Source: Rhodophyticola sp017644125
GTDB taxonomy: Bacteria > Pseudomonadota > Alphaproteobacteria > Rhodobacterales > Rhodobacteraceae
Strand: one strand, 5' to 3'
NCBI RefSeq assembly: GCF_042140125.1
Contig: NZ_CP159473.1
DNA: 64,000 nt
Part shown: piece by piece, positions 25,621 through 33,543 of the stretch
Layout: every line of letters starts with the position of its first letter
Numbering within the stretch: the first letter of the stretch is position 1
The notes under the pieces: generated by a model
What the model was told of the DNA's origin: nothing
Seen by the model: the letters and a program-made list of their open reading frames with translations, nothing else
Databases searched by the model: none
Translations under genes and position numbers: made by a program

Positions 25621-26255
25621 TGGGCAAGCCTCGCGACTTCAGCTGCAAGAGCGGTGATCTCGGTCGCGGCGCGGCCATTCTCTTCGCCCTCGAACACGAG
25701 ACGCCCAGACTGTGCGGCGGTGGCGTAGGCGATCCTCTGTCCGATCGTCACCGACAATCTTGGCGGATCGCTTTCGGTGAGATGTTTTGAGGTGTCGCGG
25801 GCGATAATCGTGCGCGCGGCGCAGCGGTTGAGAACAAACCGGGCGGCGAGATCGGGGCGATAGACGCGTGCCTCGTTGAGGAGCGACAGCATTTCGGCGG
25901 AGGCCCAGCCATCGAATGGTGAAGGTTGGACTGGGATCAGCGCAAGGTCGGCGGCGAGCAGTGCCGAGCGCATAATCGCCGCGACGCGGGGCGGTCCGTC
26001 TATGATGACGTGATCGGCGTCACGAGCCAGCTCCGGCGCTTCGCGGTGCAGGGTGTCGCGCGCCAGACCGATGATCCCGAACAACCTTGGCAAGCCTTCC
26101 CGAGCGCGCTGCTGCGACCAATCGAGCGCCGAGCCCTGTGGATCGGCGTCGATCAGCGTGACGCGCAATCCCTGCCTGGCCCATTCGCCGGCGAGATGCA
26201 GGGCGAGCGTCGTCTTGCCGACACCGCCCTTCTGGTTGAGCAGAGCGACGATCAT
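25617..26255 (-). CDS. parA: ParA-family partition ATPase
   Basis: This 212-residue P-loop ATPase has the deviant Walker A KGGVGKTT at residues 9-16, LIDADPQGSALDWSQQRARE as Walker A' region and VIIDGPPRVAAIM as Walker B. It is a small type-Ib-like ParA without a DNA-binding extension. It is coupled to repA upstream and to a small ribbon-helix-helix gene downstream, so the element likely has a plasmid-like replication and segregation phase. Confidence 0.92.
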   Translation of the reverse strand: MIVALLNQKGGVGKTTLALHLAGEWARQGLRVTLIDADPQGSALDWSQQRAREGLPRLFGIIGLARDTLHREAPELARDADHVIIDGPPRVAAIMRSALLAADLALIPVQPSPFDGWASAEMLSLLNEARVYRPDLAARFVLNRCAARTIIARDTSKHLTESDPPRLSVTIGQRIAYATAAQSGRLVFEGEENGRAATEITALAAEVARLAQ

Positions 26256-27376
26256 CGCTTCGCCCCCGTTCCGGAACCGGCTGGTCGGCCATTCGACTTT
26301 GAAGCGGACGGGCGACGTGCAGAATCGTGCGTGGTTTCGTTGTCGTCTGCGGAGCCGTCAGCGCGGTTCTCCACAGTCGCGCGCGCTCTACAAGAGTTAG
26401 ATTCTGGGTTAGACTCTAAGTTAAGGGCGCTATTTTCGGTTTTACTTTCGGGGGTTAGGACCGGTTTGGGTTCCTGATAGCACGACACTCCGGTTCCTAA
26501 TGGCACGATAGGCCGGGTTCCCAATGGCACGAGGCCGTCCACAGTCTGTCCACAGGGCGCCGGCTCGAAAGCAAGCAGGGTCTTGCCGTTTATCTCGACT
26601 TCGATCGAGAGGATGTAGCCAGGCAGTGGCTGTCGGCGCACGATGTCGCGCAACTCGAAGGCGAAGCGCTTGAACGGCGAAAGGCTGCCCGACTTCAGAT
26701 AGAGATGGCGAAACTCGAACCGCCAACCGTCCCGCTGCCGTCCGCCATGCTTGCGCACGACGCGGTAAAGCCAGCGGTCGAAGCCCCCTGTGAGGGAGAA
26801 ATAGGCGGTGTCGATGGTGAGGATCAGCGCATCGTCGAGGACTGCGTTGTAGAACCAGTCGGGGACGATCAATTCGATCCCGGCGGGACGTCCAAGATGA
26901 TCCGTGCGCTCCACCCATTCATTGATCCAGGAGAAGCGATGTCGCCGCCCCGAGGCTGGCTGGCGGATTGTGGTCGCCACGGTCGTCGATTGTAGGCGGT
27001 CGAGCGCGGCCTTGAGGCGCTGATAATCGCGGGAACCGACGCCACGGCCGATGAAGGTCAGGATTTCGTATGGGGTCGCCGCCATGAGGCGGGACGTTCG
27101 CAATCCCGCATCGCGCGCTTCAACCAAATGGCTGGCGGCCCAGATCAGGATGTCCGCATCCCAAATCGTCGCCATACCGTGCTCTGGTACGGCTTCGACC
27201 CGAACGACGACATCGGCGACAGCGTAGTCGATTGGACGTATGCGATGCTTTTTGGAAAGGCTGAAGAACGGATAGGCCATCAGGTCCTGCGCATCGCGCG
27301 GGGCGGGATCGCTGCTGGTGGCGTAGAACAGCTCCAGCTGGGCGCGCTCGGATCGTGTGGGTGGCTTCCTCATCAT
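26252..27376 (-). CDS. repA: Replication initiator protein RepA
   Basis: This 374-residue initiator carries an N-terminal winged-helix replication domain, including LMAYPFFSLSKKHRIRPIDY, the IWDADILIWAASHLVEARDA region, then GVGSRDYQRLKAALDRLQST and SLTGGFDRWLYRVVRKHGGR, as in the RepA family of broad-host-range plasmids and conjugative elements. The last 100 residues are unusual: the DNA there holds direct repeats and partial DnaA boxes, so the poorly conserved tail probably doubles as a replication origin. It heads a coupled gene run repA-parA-RHH-DUF2840-traF. Confidence 0.9.
   Translation of the reverse strand: MMRKPPTRSERAQLELFYATSSDPAPRDAQDLMAYPFFSLSKKHRIRPIDYAVADVVVRVEAVPEHGMATIWDADILIWAASHLVEARDAGLRTSRLMAATPYEILTFIGRGVGSRDYQRLKAALDRLQSTTVATTIRQPASGRRHRFSWINEWVERTDHLGRPAGIELIVPDWFYNAVLDDALILTIDTAYFSLTGGFDRWLYRVVRKHGGRQRDGWRFEFRHLYLKSGSLSPFKRFAFELRDIVRRQPLPGYILSIEVEINGKTLLAFEPAPCGQTVDGLVPLGTRPIVPLGTGVSCYQEPKPVLTPESKTENSALNLESNPESNSCRARATVENRADGSADDNETTHDSARRPSASKSNGRPAGSGTGAKR
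26396..26555. promoter_or_regulatory. Candidate replication origin (iterons, DnaA boxes, AT-rich repeats) inside repA
   Basis: Within the 3' part of repA lie three direct repeats of GGTTCCTRATRGCACGA-type sequence at 26469-26485, 26492-26508 and 26516-26532, spaced 23-24 bases. Next to them are two copies of GTCCACAG (26537-26544 and 26548-26555), resembling the DnaA box core. On the other side is an AT-rich stretch with 12-base repeats starting GTTAGA at 26396 and 26408 and GTTAAG at 26420. Iterons, DnaA boxes and unwinding repeats in this order are the standard parts of a plasmid origin. Confidence 0.6.
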
Positions 27377-27396
27377 GACGTGGATCGCTGGGAGGA

Positions 27397-27678
27397 TCAG
27401 CGCGGCTCGCCGCCACTGGTGGCGAGCGTGTCGTCATCATGGCGTTTGGCGGGAAGGACCGAACCACGCGGGTCGGAGGTCGAGGTGACGGTGCCGCGAT
27501 CGGCCCAGGCTTGCAGATCCTCGACGGCGTATACGACACGCCCGCCGAGCTTGCGATAGGCGGGGCCGGTGCCATAGGTGCGGTGCTTTTCGAGGGTGCG
27601 CCCCGAGAGACCCAGGAAACCGGCCGCTTCGGGCGTTCTCAGATAGCGTGGCGGGAGCTGGGCGGCGTTTGCGGACAT
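27397..27678 (-). CDS. AlpA/MerR-like helix-turn-helix protein
   Basis: This 93-residue protein has an excisionase-type winged helix (residues 8-60): YLRTPEAAGFLGLSGRTLEK then HRTYGTGPAYRKLGGRVVYA and VEDLQAWAD. Start ATG 27678 is chosen because the domain begins directly after it; the frame upstream is not family-like. Such proteins act as excision factors or activators on mobile elements. It lies 20 bases upstream of repA and may regulate it. Confidence 0.8.
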   Translation of the reverse strand: MSANAAQLPPRYLRTPEAAGFLGLSGRTLEKHRTYGTGPAYRKLGGRVVYAVEDLQAWADRGTVTSTSDPRGSVLPAKRHDDDTLATSGGEPR

Positions 27679-27858
27679 GATCGGGCCTCCGTGGGTTCCA
27701 AAGGCGCCACCGACAGTCGGCGGCGATTGGAGGGCACGATGGCGAAGCGCGTCCGGCGCCAGCAGGTGCGAAGAAGGCATCTGCTAATTCGCACAGTGAT
27801 CATCTTGCCGGAGGTAAGAGCGTCGGTCGGATCGAGGTTGCGTGCCGCGTGTTCGGAC

Positions 27859-28627
27859 CTAGCCCCGGCGGCGATGGCGCAAAAGATCGCGATAGCCGTG
27901 ATCGATCATCGCAAGTCCGTCGTTGATAAGCCGGATCGTCATGTACCGAAGCGACGACTCGGCCCACAGCTCTGCGGCGACGCGGTCGGTGCCAAACAGC
28001 ACTTCTGCAATGTGTCGCCGCGACGCATGCGCCGAATGACCGTCAGTTGCACGGATCATCAGGCACAGTCGTTTGCGCCGCTGATCGCTGAGACGCGTGT
28101 CGGACGCTGCAAAGCCTTGTGCGGTGCGCCAGAGACGTCCGACCGCGGCAAGACGATCCGCACTATAAGCGTCGATGGGGATGACCGCCGCGACGGGCAG
28201 CGCGAGGTCAGACTGATTGTGAAGAACGGAATAAACCGAGGATCGGCCGGTGCCGTGGCACGCATAGAGCCCATCGGAAGCCAGACGGGATGTTACAGGG
28301 CTAAGCGGGAGGGGTGCGATCGTCGCTCTTTCGATCACGGATGCGATATGTGTGAGCATGACGAGCGCGGTGTTGATTTCCGGAGCCCAAAAGACGATTT
28401 CGTCGCGTGCGGAGTGATGTGGGCTCGTTGCGAAATCGCAACCCCCAGTTCTGCCGGATCAGATCATCGACGGCGCTGCTGTCGGTCACTCCGGTCTTAC
28501 GCGCGGCATAGTCGCTCTGGTAGTCTGCGTTGCGGCGCAGGCACTCCCAGGCCAGGCCTTCAGTGTCGAGGTCGTCGAGATAATCGTAGGCGGCGTCGGA
28601 CCGCCACTGGTTCCTGTTGAGCACCAT
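27859..28627 (-). pseudogene. DUF6499-DUF2285 regulator gene, frameshifted
   Basis: The upstream part (start ATG 28627 with GGAGG before it) encodes the DUF6499 domain, VLNRNQWRSDAAYDYLDDLD, and continues to IRQNWGLRF. The frame then changes: the coherent continuation, ARDEIVFWAPEINTALVM, joins in another frame to the DUF2285 part ending MIDHGYRDLLRHRRRG at 27859. Removing one base near 28431-28436 restores a single reading frame of about 255 codons. DUF6499-DUF2285 proteins are small transcription factors controlling excision and transfer in related elements. It is either inactivated here or carries a sequencing error. Confidence 0.75.
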
Positions 28628-28747
28628 CTTCTCCTCCAGCATCTGCAGGCCGTGGTGGGCGTTAAAGTCGCCATGATTCCAAGGGAATGCCGGTTTGAGA
28701 AGCCGGTTATTGGACGAAGGGCGATGCCGGAGCGGCATCACATCCTG

Positions 28748-29017
28748 CTAGTGATAGCCTTCTCGGAGGAGATGGCGATAGCCGTGCTCGGTCATCCAGC
28801 GCGCCCGGGCGAGATGGGTGTCATGCATATGGCGGGCACGATCGGGATCGGCAGCGGGGTTGAGACCGAACAGGACGTGCACGACTTCTTGCCAGTCAGC
28901 GCCATCCGCTTCTGCGTCGAGCAGACGCAGATAGGTTTTCAGGTGGGTGCGATCATACTCCGTCAGTGTATGGCTGGCGGGCGGTTCCTCTTCGAATATG
29001 CCGGTGCTCATCGCCAT
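28748..29017 (-). CDS. DUF2285 domain protein
   Basis: The 89-residue product consists essentially of one DUF2285 domain: LTEYDRTHLKTYLRLLDAEA, then DWQEVVHVLFGLNPAADPDR and the ending WMTEHGYRHLLREGYH, the same terminal pattern as the neighbouring frameshifted gene. DUF2285 proteins are helix-turn-helix factors of integrative conjugative elements. Its position next to a DUF6499-DUF2285 gene and an XRE regulator marks this as the element's regulatory cluster. Confidence 0.8.
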   Translation of the reverse strand: MAMSTGIFEEEPPASHTLTEYDRTHLKTYLRLLDAEADGADWQEVVHVLFGLNPAADPDRARHMHDTHLARARWMTEHGYRHLLREGYH

Positions 29018-29140
29018 CCTCCCTCAATAGCCGTCCTTGCATCGGGTGTTAACCATATCGCAGCAGCTGTTTTCGGGAAGGGATATGGACGGCAACGGGT
29101 GTTGCGCGCACGGCATCGCGGACAAAACACGATAGAGCGC

Positions 29141-29395
29141 TTATCCGGCGTTCGAGCTATCGTCTTGGGCGTGAACAATCATCACTCCTTCCCCTTGGTT
29201 GGAGTTAAGGAAGACGATGCCCGCGCCTTCAAGCGCACGGCGAACCTGATCGAAAGTCGACTCGAAGACCTTCAAGTCGTTCGCCGACTTAAGGCGCTTC
29301 AAAGCGGTCAGTGATACCAGGGCTCTTTCCGCGAGCGTCTCCTGCGTCCATCCAAGTAACGCGCGCGCGGCCCGCGTTTGTCGGGCGGTGATCAT
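29141..29395 (-). CDS. XRE-type helix-turn-helix protein
   Basis: This 84-residue protein has a Cro/C1 helix-turn-helix at its N-terminus (ITARQTRAARALLGWTQETL then AERALVSLTALKRLKSANDL) and a short tail with FDQVRRALEGAGIVFLNSN, a pattern frequent in small alphaproteobacterial phage-type regulators. It probably represses genes of the element, perhaps the DUF2285 activators next to it. Confidence 0.8.
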   Translation of the reverse strand: MITARQTRAARALLGWTQETLAERALVSLTALKRLKSANDLKVFESTFDQVRRALEGAGIVFLNSNQGEGVMIVHAQDDSSNAG

Positions 29396-29545
29396 GCATG
29401 ATCACCTCCTACAGACACGTATGCGCACACCAGAACTACGACTATAATAGTCGCTCTTCGCAGCGTTGGCGAATAAAAAATTTAGGCATAGCGGTTGTTT
29501 GGGCGTCCGCAAAGGATCTGATTCGGTCGTCTCCATAGGCGATTG

Positions 29546-29572
29546 GCCCCGCCCGGAATGTCCGGGCGGGGC
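29546..29572. repeat. Perfect 12-bp inverted repeat with 3-base loop
   Basis: GCCCCGCCCGGA at 29546-29557 is followed by ATG and the exact reverse complement at 29561-29572. It lies just past the stop of the second DUF736 gene. No T-run follows on either strand, so it may be a factor-dependent terminator or an mRNA-stabilising hairpin rather than a classical intrinsic terminator. Confidence 0.6.
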
Positions 29573-29586
29573 GTCGCATCGGGGGC

Positions 29587-29910
29587 TCAGTCGCCGTTGC
29601 GGCGGCTGGGACGGCTCCATATGAGGCTGAAACCCTCGCCGTCCTCGTCGTCGAAGAGGTTGGCGTAAATCGGAGCGGTGAAGCTCGGATCGTCCAGCTT
29701 GAGGCCGAGATAGGCGCGGCCCTCGTTGGAGGTCTTCGACCAGGCGGCGCCGATTTCGGCGCGGCCGACCAGGACGCGGTGGCTGGGTGCGTTCTCGCTG
29801 GTCTGGTTGGTTTCGGGGGCGATGCGGACGTTTTGGGCCTGCACGTTGAGGGTGACGATTTCGCCGGTGTAGTCGTTGCCGGATTTCTTGAAGGTGCCGA
29901 TGGTTGCCAT
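29587..29910 (-). CDS. DUF736 protein (second copy)
   Basis: This 107-residue protein begins MATIGTFKKSGNDYTGEIVT and contains NAPSHRVLVGRAEIGAAWSK and YLGLKLDDPSFTAPIYANLF, a textbook DUF736 pattern. The start at ATG 29910 is set by the family opening; the frame extends further upstream without family-like sequence. The function is unknown. It diverges in sequence from the other copy near traF, so the two are unlikely to be a recent duplication. Confidence 0.85.
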   Translation of the reverse strand: MATIGTFKKSGNDYTGEIVTLNVQAQNVRIAPETNQTSENAPSHRVLVGRAEIGAAWSKTSNEGRAYLGLKLDDPSFTAPIYANLFDDEDGEGFSLIWSRPSRRNGD

Positions 29911-30500
29911 TGTATTTCTCCGTTTGCTCTGTTTTCGAGCCCGCACCATTGCGGCCTCGATGGCGATCGGCAGGCCGGAGGCGACCGACGGCTCACCCAG
30001 CAAGGGCCGAAACGTCAGTGGAGGACGGTGATGGGAGACTCTCTTGTCCCGCGAGGAATGACGGCGGAGCCGGCAGGGGAAGAAAGTGGACCAGCACCGT
30101 TGAGCCATAGGCGGTCGAGGCGAAGCCGTCCTTCGGCCAGATCAAGCCCATTGAAGAGGCCGTTTGGAGCGGTCGACCAGGACAGAAATGACGAACGGAG
30201 AAAGTGGAAACTGAGTGTCACCGGGAACGTCCGGCGCCGCATGATGACCACCGGCATTCGTCACCCCGCTGTGCCATGGTCGGCCGCTTGACTACCCCTC
30301 CGGGCAAACCAGCGAGACTGTCGCCACCACCGATCCAGAGTATCCGTGCCCTCGGACTGCCTTCTTGAAGCGCCGTAGCAAAAGGGTCGCGTCTCGGCTG
30401 AAACTGGACCCTTGAGCACATCTCCAATCCGTCGCCAAAGACTTCGCCAAACGGGCGGAAGTTGAACCAGCCTCTTCCCCGTTCCGGCATTGCGTGATGA
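29911..30500. other. 590-base gap without a recognised gene
   Basis: Only short open frames on both strands occur between the DUF736 gene and the small membrane protein gene, none resembling a known family. It presumably holds the promoter of the DUF736 gene. I see no repeat array or insertion-sequence end. Confidence 0.4.
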
Positions 30501-30941
30501 CTATGCGACGCTTGTACGCTCCATGCCCGGCTCCGGCGGGGCCGTTCCCGCCATCCGGACGAGCGCAACGATCCCCACGGCAATCGCGCCAACGATGGAG
30601 AACGCCATCTGCCAGCCTTCGGATGGCATGAGGTGCTTCGCGATCCCGTGCGTTGCCGCATATCCTGCGATCGCCGCCGGACCAGCGAACAGGGCTGCCA
30701 CGATCAGGCGAACCCAAAGCGGTCGGGCAAAGGCGAAGACAAGCTGGTCGACAATGGCGGTCCCACCTGCTGCAACCACGCCGACGGCGAACCCACCAAC
30801 CATGCCAGCGCCGCCGTCATGTGCCCACATGCCGACCGTGACGCCGACGAAGAGCGGCAACGCGTAGACAGCGAGCGTGAAGACAAGCCAGCAGAGAAAG
30901 CCGATCACGCCGACGAGAAGGAGAATATTGAGAAAGATCAT
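30501..30941 (-). CDS. Small multi-span membrane protein of the conjugative element
   Basis: This 146-residue hydrophobic protein has about four membrane segments (roughly residues 3-40, 48-65, 78-96 and 111-129), with glycine-rich stretches such as HDGGAGMVGGFAVGVVAAGG. I do not recognise the family with confidence. GGAG lies upstream of its ATG. It sits in the accessory block between the DUF736 and DUF2493 genes on the same strand. A role in the element's envelope functions is possible but not shown. Confidence 0.6.
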   Translation of the reverse strand: MIFLNILLLVGVIGFLCWLVFTLAVYALPLFVGVTVGMWAHDGGAGMVGGFAVGVVAAGGTAIVDQLVFAFARPLWVRLIVAALFAGPAAIAGYAATHGIAKHLMPSEGWQMAFSIVGAIAVGIVALVRMAGTAPPEPGMERTSVA

Positions 30942-31107
30942 GGTGAGTTACTCCGTGCAAAAGCGATGAACGGTCGCGCCAGCCACCACCACCTCGGCGC
31001 ACCTTGCCTATAGCAGAAAAGAGGAAGACATGGCACCGCGTAGTCTGGCGCTATCCATGCAACCGTCCGGCGGATCGGTCGTCTCGCCATCAAAGTTGGG
31101 ACGGCGC

Positions 31108-32049
31108 TCACGCGCCGCCCTTTTTGCGGAAGTCGTATGCCCGAATACCGAGCTTCTTCGCCTTGTCGGCGAAATTGTCCTGAATACCGGTGCCAGGGAA
31201 GAGGATAACCCCGATCGGCAGGACGTCGAGGATCGCATCGTTGCGCTTGAACGGCGCGGCCTTGGCGTGCCGTGTCCAATCAGGCTTGAAGGCGACCTGC
31301 GCTACCTTTCGGGTTTCGGCCCATTTGGCGGCGATCAGTTCGGCACCCTTCGGTGATCCGCCATGCAGCAGTACCATGTCGCTATGCTTGGCGTGGACCT
31401 TGTCGAGCGTGTCCCAGATCAGTCGATGATCGTTGAAATCCATCCCGCCAGTGAAGGCGATCTTGGTGCCTGCGGGCAGATGTACTTCGGTATCGGCGTG
31501 CTTCTTCGCGGCGAGGAAATCCCGGCTGTCGATCATCGCCGATGTCAGGTTGCGATGATTGACCCGCGATCCCGAGCGCGCGGACCAAGGGGAACCGGTC
31601 AGCCGGAGATGGTGATTGGCGGCATTGTCACGGAAGACCTCCATGCAGTCGCGGCGTTCGAGAAGCGATTGCCCGGTGGCGATCAGGTGCTCAAGCTGCA
31701 CCGCTTTGACTTCGGAACCGTCCTGTTCGCGCTGCCCGCGTTTCTGCGCCTGTTCGTTGTCGTCGAGCTTGCGCTCGATCCGGTCTGTAGCGCGGTGGAA
31801 CATGTTGACGCTCGACCAGAGCAGTTCGTCGAGGTCGGTGTCGAGGCTGGTATCCGCCATCGTTGCCACGAGGGCATCGAAGATATCGGCGACGGCACCT
31901 GCGATCTTGTGATCCTCGGGGACATCGCGCGGGTCGGGACCGTTCTCGGAATGGCGATAGCCGTGCAGTTGCAGTTCGGTGCAGATGGTGTCGGTGGGAG
32001 AGACGCTGTGATGCGGCTCGTCATCGGCGTCTTGGGGATCGGTAAACAT
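31108..32049 (-). CDS. DUF2493 domain protein
   Basis: The 313-residue protein has an N-terminal helical region and a C-terminal DUF2493 (SLOG-related nucleotide-binding) domain: TKIAFTGGMDFNDHRLIWDT, then LLHGGSPKGAELIAAKWAET and LPIGVILFPGTGIQDNFADK. The start is ATG 32049 with AAGGAG before it. DUF2493/SLOG proteins bind nucleotides or nucleotide-derived ligands, and some act in defence signalling; on conjugative elements their role is unknown. It belongs to the accessory block with Toprim, ParB and DUF932 genes. Confidence 0.8.
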   Translation of the reverse strand: MFTDPQDADDEPHHSVSPTDTICTELQLHGYRHSENGPDPRDVPEDHKIAGAVADIFDALVATMADTSLDTDLDELLWSSVNMFHRATDRIERKLDDNEQAQKRGQREQDGSEVKAVQLEHLIATGQSLLERRDCMEVFRDNAANHHLRLTGSPWSARSGSRVNHRNLTSAMIDSRDFLAAKKHADTEVHLPAGTKIAFTGGMDFNDHRLIWDTLDKVHAKHSDMVLLHGGSPKGAELIAAKWAETRKVAQVAFKPDWTRHAKAAPFKRNDAILDVLPIGVILFPGTGIQDNFADKAKKLGIRAYDFRKKGGA

Positions 32050-32401
32050 GGGATGCTCCTTCGTCAGGTGGACCGCGACCGCCGCGGCCTTCATGGCGAC
32101 GAAAGACGGCGGACGGAGCGGACCTGCACCCGGAGCGACGGGCATGATCCCCAAAAGTGGCTGCCGGTTTTGGGACAAGATCATGCCGACAAGGAGTGGA
32201 GGGCCGCAGCGCAGCGGAGGATGGCGAAGCCCGGTTCTTTTGCCTCGCGATGGAACGGCCCGCAGGGCCGCCGGAAAAGAACCGGGCGCAGCCGTTGCCG
32301 GTCCGCGCCGTTTGTCGTCCGTTCGCCCTCTCAGAAGGCCAAGGTCGCGGCTCTTGCCGATGATGGTGTTCGCGTCCCATAACCGGTCCCAGTCCGATCG
32401 G
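32050..32401. other. Intergenic region with a compound stem-loop
   Basis: No coding region is recognisable between the DUF2493 and Toprim genes. A 13-base perfect inverted repeat (GCCCGGTTCTTTT at 32229-32241 with its complement at 32275-32287) encloses a second hairpin (CGGCCC, GCA, GGGCCG). The arrangement suggests a structured RNA or a two-way terminator. Confidence 0.5.
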
Positions 32402-33484
32402 TCAGACCCGCTCCGCCTCCTTCCCGGCGACGTCTGACATGGTCATGAAACGCGCGACATCCTCCTGTGCGATCTGGATGCGCATGGCGCTGCGCAAGGC
32501 ATCGACCCCAAGAAGGCGCAGATCCTCGTTGAAGTCCCCAAGCTGCGGCGACAGCGCGATGGCCTCGATATCGGCCATTTGCGCCCGGTTGATCAGGGCC
32601 GCCATTGCGCCATCCCCGGCTGGGTCGTTGTCATGGGCGATATAGAGGCGGCGCAGTGTTGCCGGGAACTGGATGGCGGCCAAATGGGCGGCAGAGAGTG
32701 CAGCGACCATCGGCATGTCGGGCACGACCGTCCTTAGCGACAGCATGGTCTCGATGCCTTCGCCCGCTGCCATGACATCATGAGCGATTCCGAACCGGAC
32801 GGCATTGCCGAGCAAATTGCCCATCGCGCGGCGCGGTGTGTCGATCGGCGCCTTGCCGAGATTGGCCTCGGTGAATCCTTCGGGATCAAGCCAGGTGCGA
32901 TGCGCGCCGGTGATCGTGCCTTCGAGATCGGTGACCGCGGCAACAAGGGCGGGCCAGGTTTCGGTTTCGCTGTGCATGTCGGGCCGATAATAGCAGCGCG
33001 GGTGGAACCGCAGGTTTCCGGCTTCGTGCAAAGCCGTAATACCGCGTTTAAGCAAGTACGTCTCTGCGAGCATGCCCATGATCGGTTGTGACATGGCAAA
33101 CAGCCGCCGGGCGGCTTCCGGCGATCCGGTTGGTGCAGGCGATTGCGGGAACTGAGGCGCGCACTGAGGTTCGGGCCTCGGCAGGCTGAGAAACCGCCGC
33201 GCTTCGTCGACAACGTCAGCGAAATCGACGAGGCCGCAAGTCTCGCGGATGATGTCGAGCAGGTCGCCATGCTCGCCAGTGGCAGCATCCATCCATTTTC
33301 CGGCGGCACCTTTGCCCGAAGCCGGGCCTTTCAAACGAACATACATTGAGCGACCGGGTGTGCCGCGCACATCGCCGATCATCCAGTAACGACCCTCGCG
33401 ACGCCCATTGGGAAGATAGTACCGACACACGGCTTCGGCATTGCGCGCCAGAGCTTCGGTCAAATCTTCAATTAATCGGGACAT
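32402..33484 (-). CDS. Toprim-domain primase-like protein
   Basis: The 360-residue protein has an N-terminal domain typical of plasmid Toprim proteins (RYYLPNGRREGRYWMIGDVR, then GRSMYVRLKGP) and a Toprim region near residue 230 onward, with EGIETMLSLR and the acidic RLYIAHDNDPAGDGAM motif that would bind metal. It may act as a primase-like enzyme during conjugative replication. ATG 33484 is chosen because GGAGG precedes it; a strong terminator-like hairpin lies between this ribosome site and the parB stop. Confidence 0.8.
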   Translation of the reverse strand: MSRLIEDLTEALARNAEAVCRYYLPNGRREGRYWMIGDVRGTPGRSMYVRLKGPASGKGAAGKWMDAATGEHGDLLDIIRETCGLVDFADVVDEARRFLSLPRPEPQCAPQFPQSPAPTGSPEAARRLFAMSQPIMGMLAETYLLKRGITALHEAGNLRFHPRCYYRPDMHSETETWPALVAAVTDLEGTITGAHRTWLDPEGFTEANLGKAPIDTPRRAMGNLLGNAVRFGIAHDVMAAGEGIETMLSLRTVVPDMPMVAALSAAHLAAIQFPATLRRLYIAHDNDPAGDGAMAALINRAQMADIEAIALSPQLGDFNEDLRLLGVDALRSAMRIQIAQEDVARFMTMSDVAGKEAERV

Positions 33485-33496
33485 GACGATACCTCC

Positions 33497-33525
33497 AAAG
33501 AAAAAGGCCCGCCGTGCGGCGGGCC
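33497..33525 (-). terminator. Intrinsic terminator or attenuator between parB and the Toprim gene
   Basis: On the minus strand an eight-base GC stem GGCCCGCC with a four-base loop and GGCGGGCC is followed by TTTTTCTTT, a classical intrinsic terminator. It ends only a few bases before the GGAGG ribosome site of the Toprim gene. It would therefore reduce, rather than end, transcription from parB into the Toprim gene. Confidence 0.7.
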
Positions 33526-33543
33526 CAGTGGGGAGCGGTTTCG

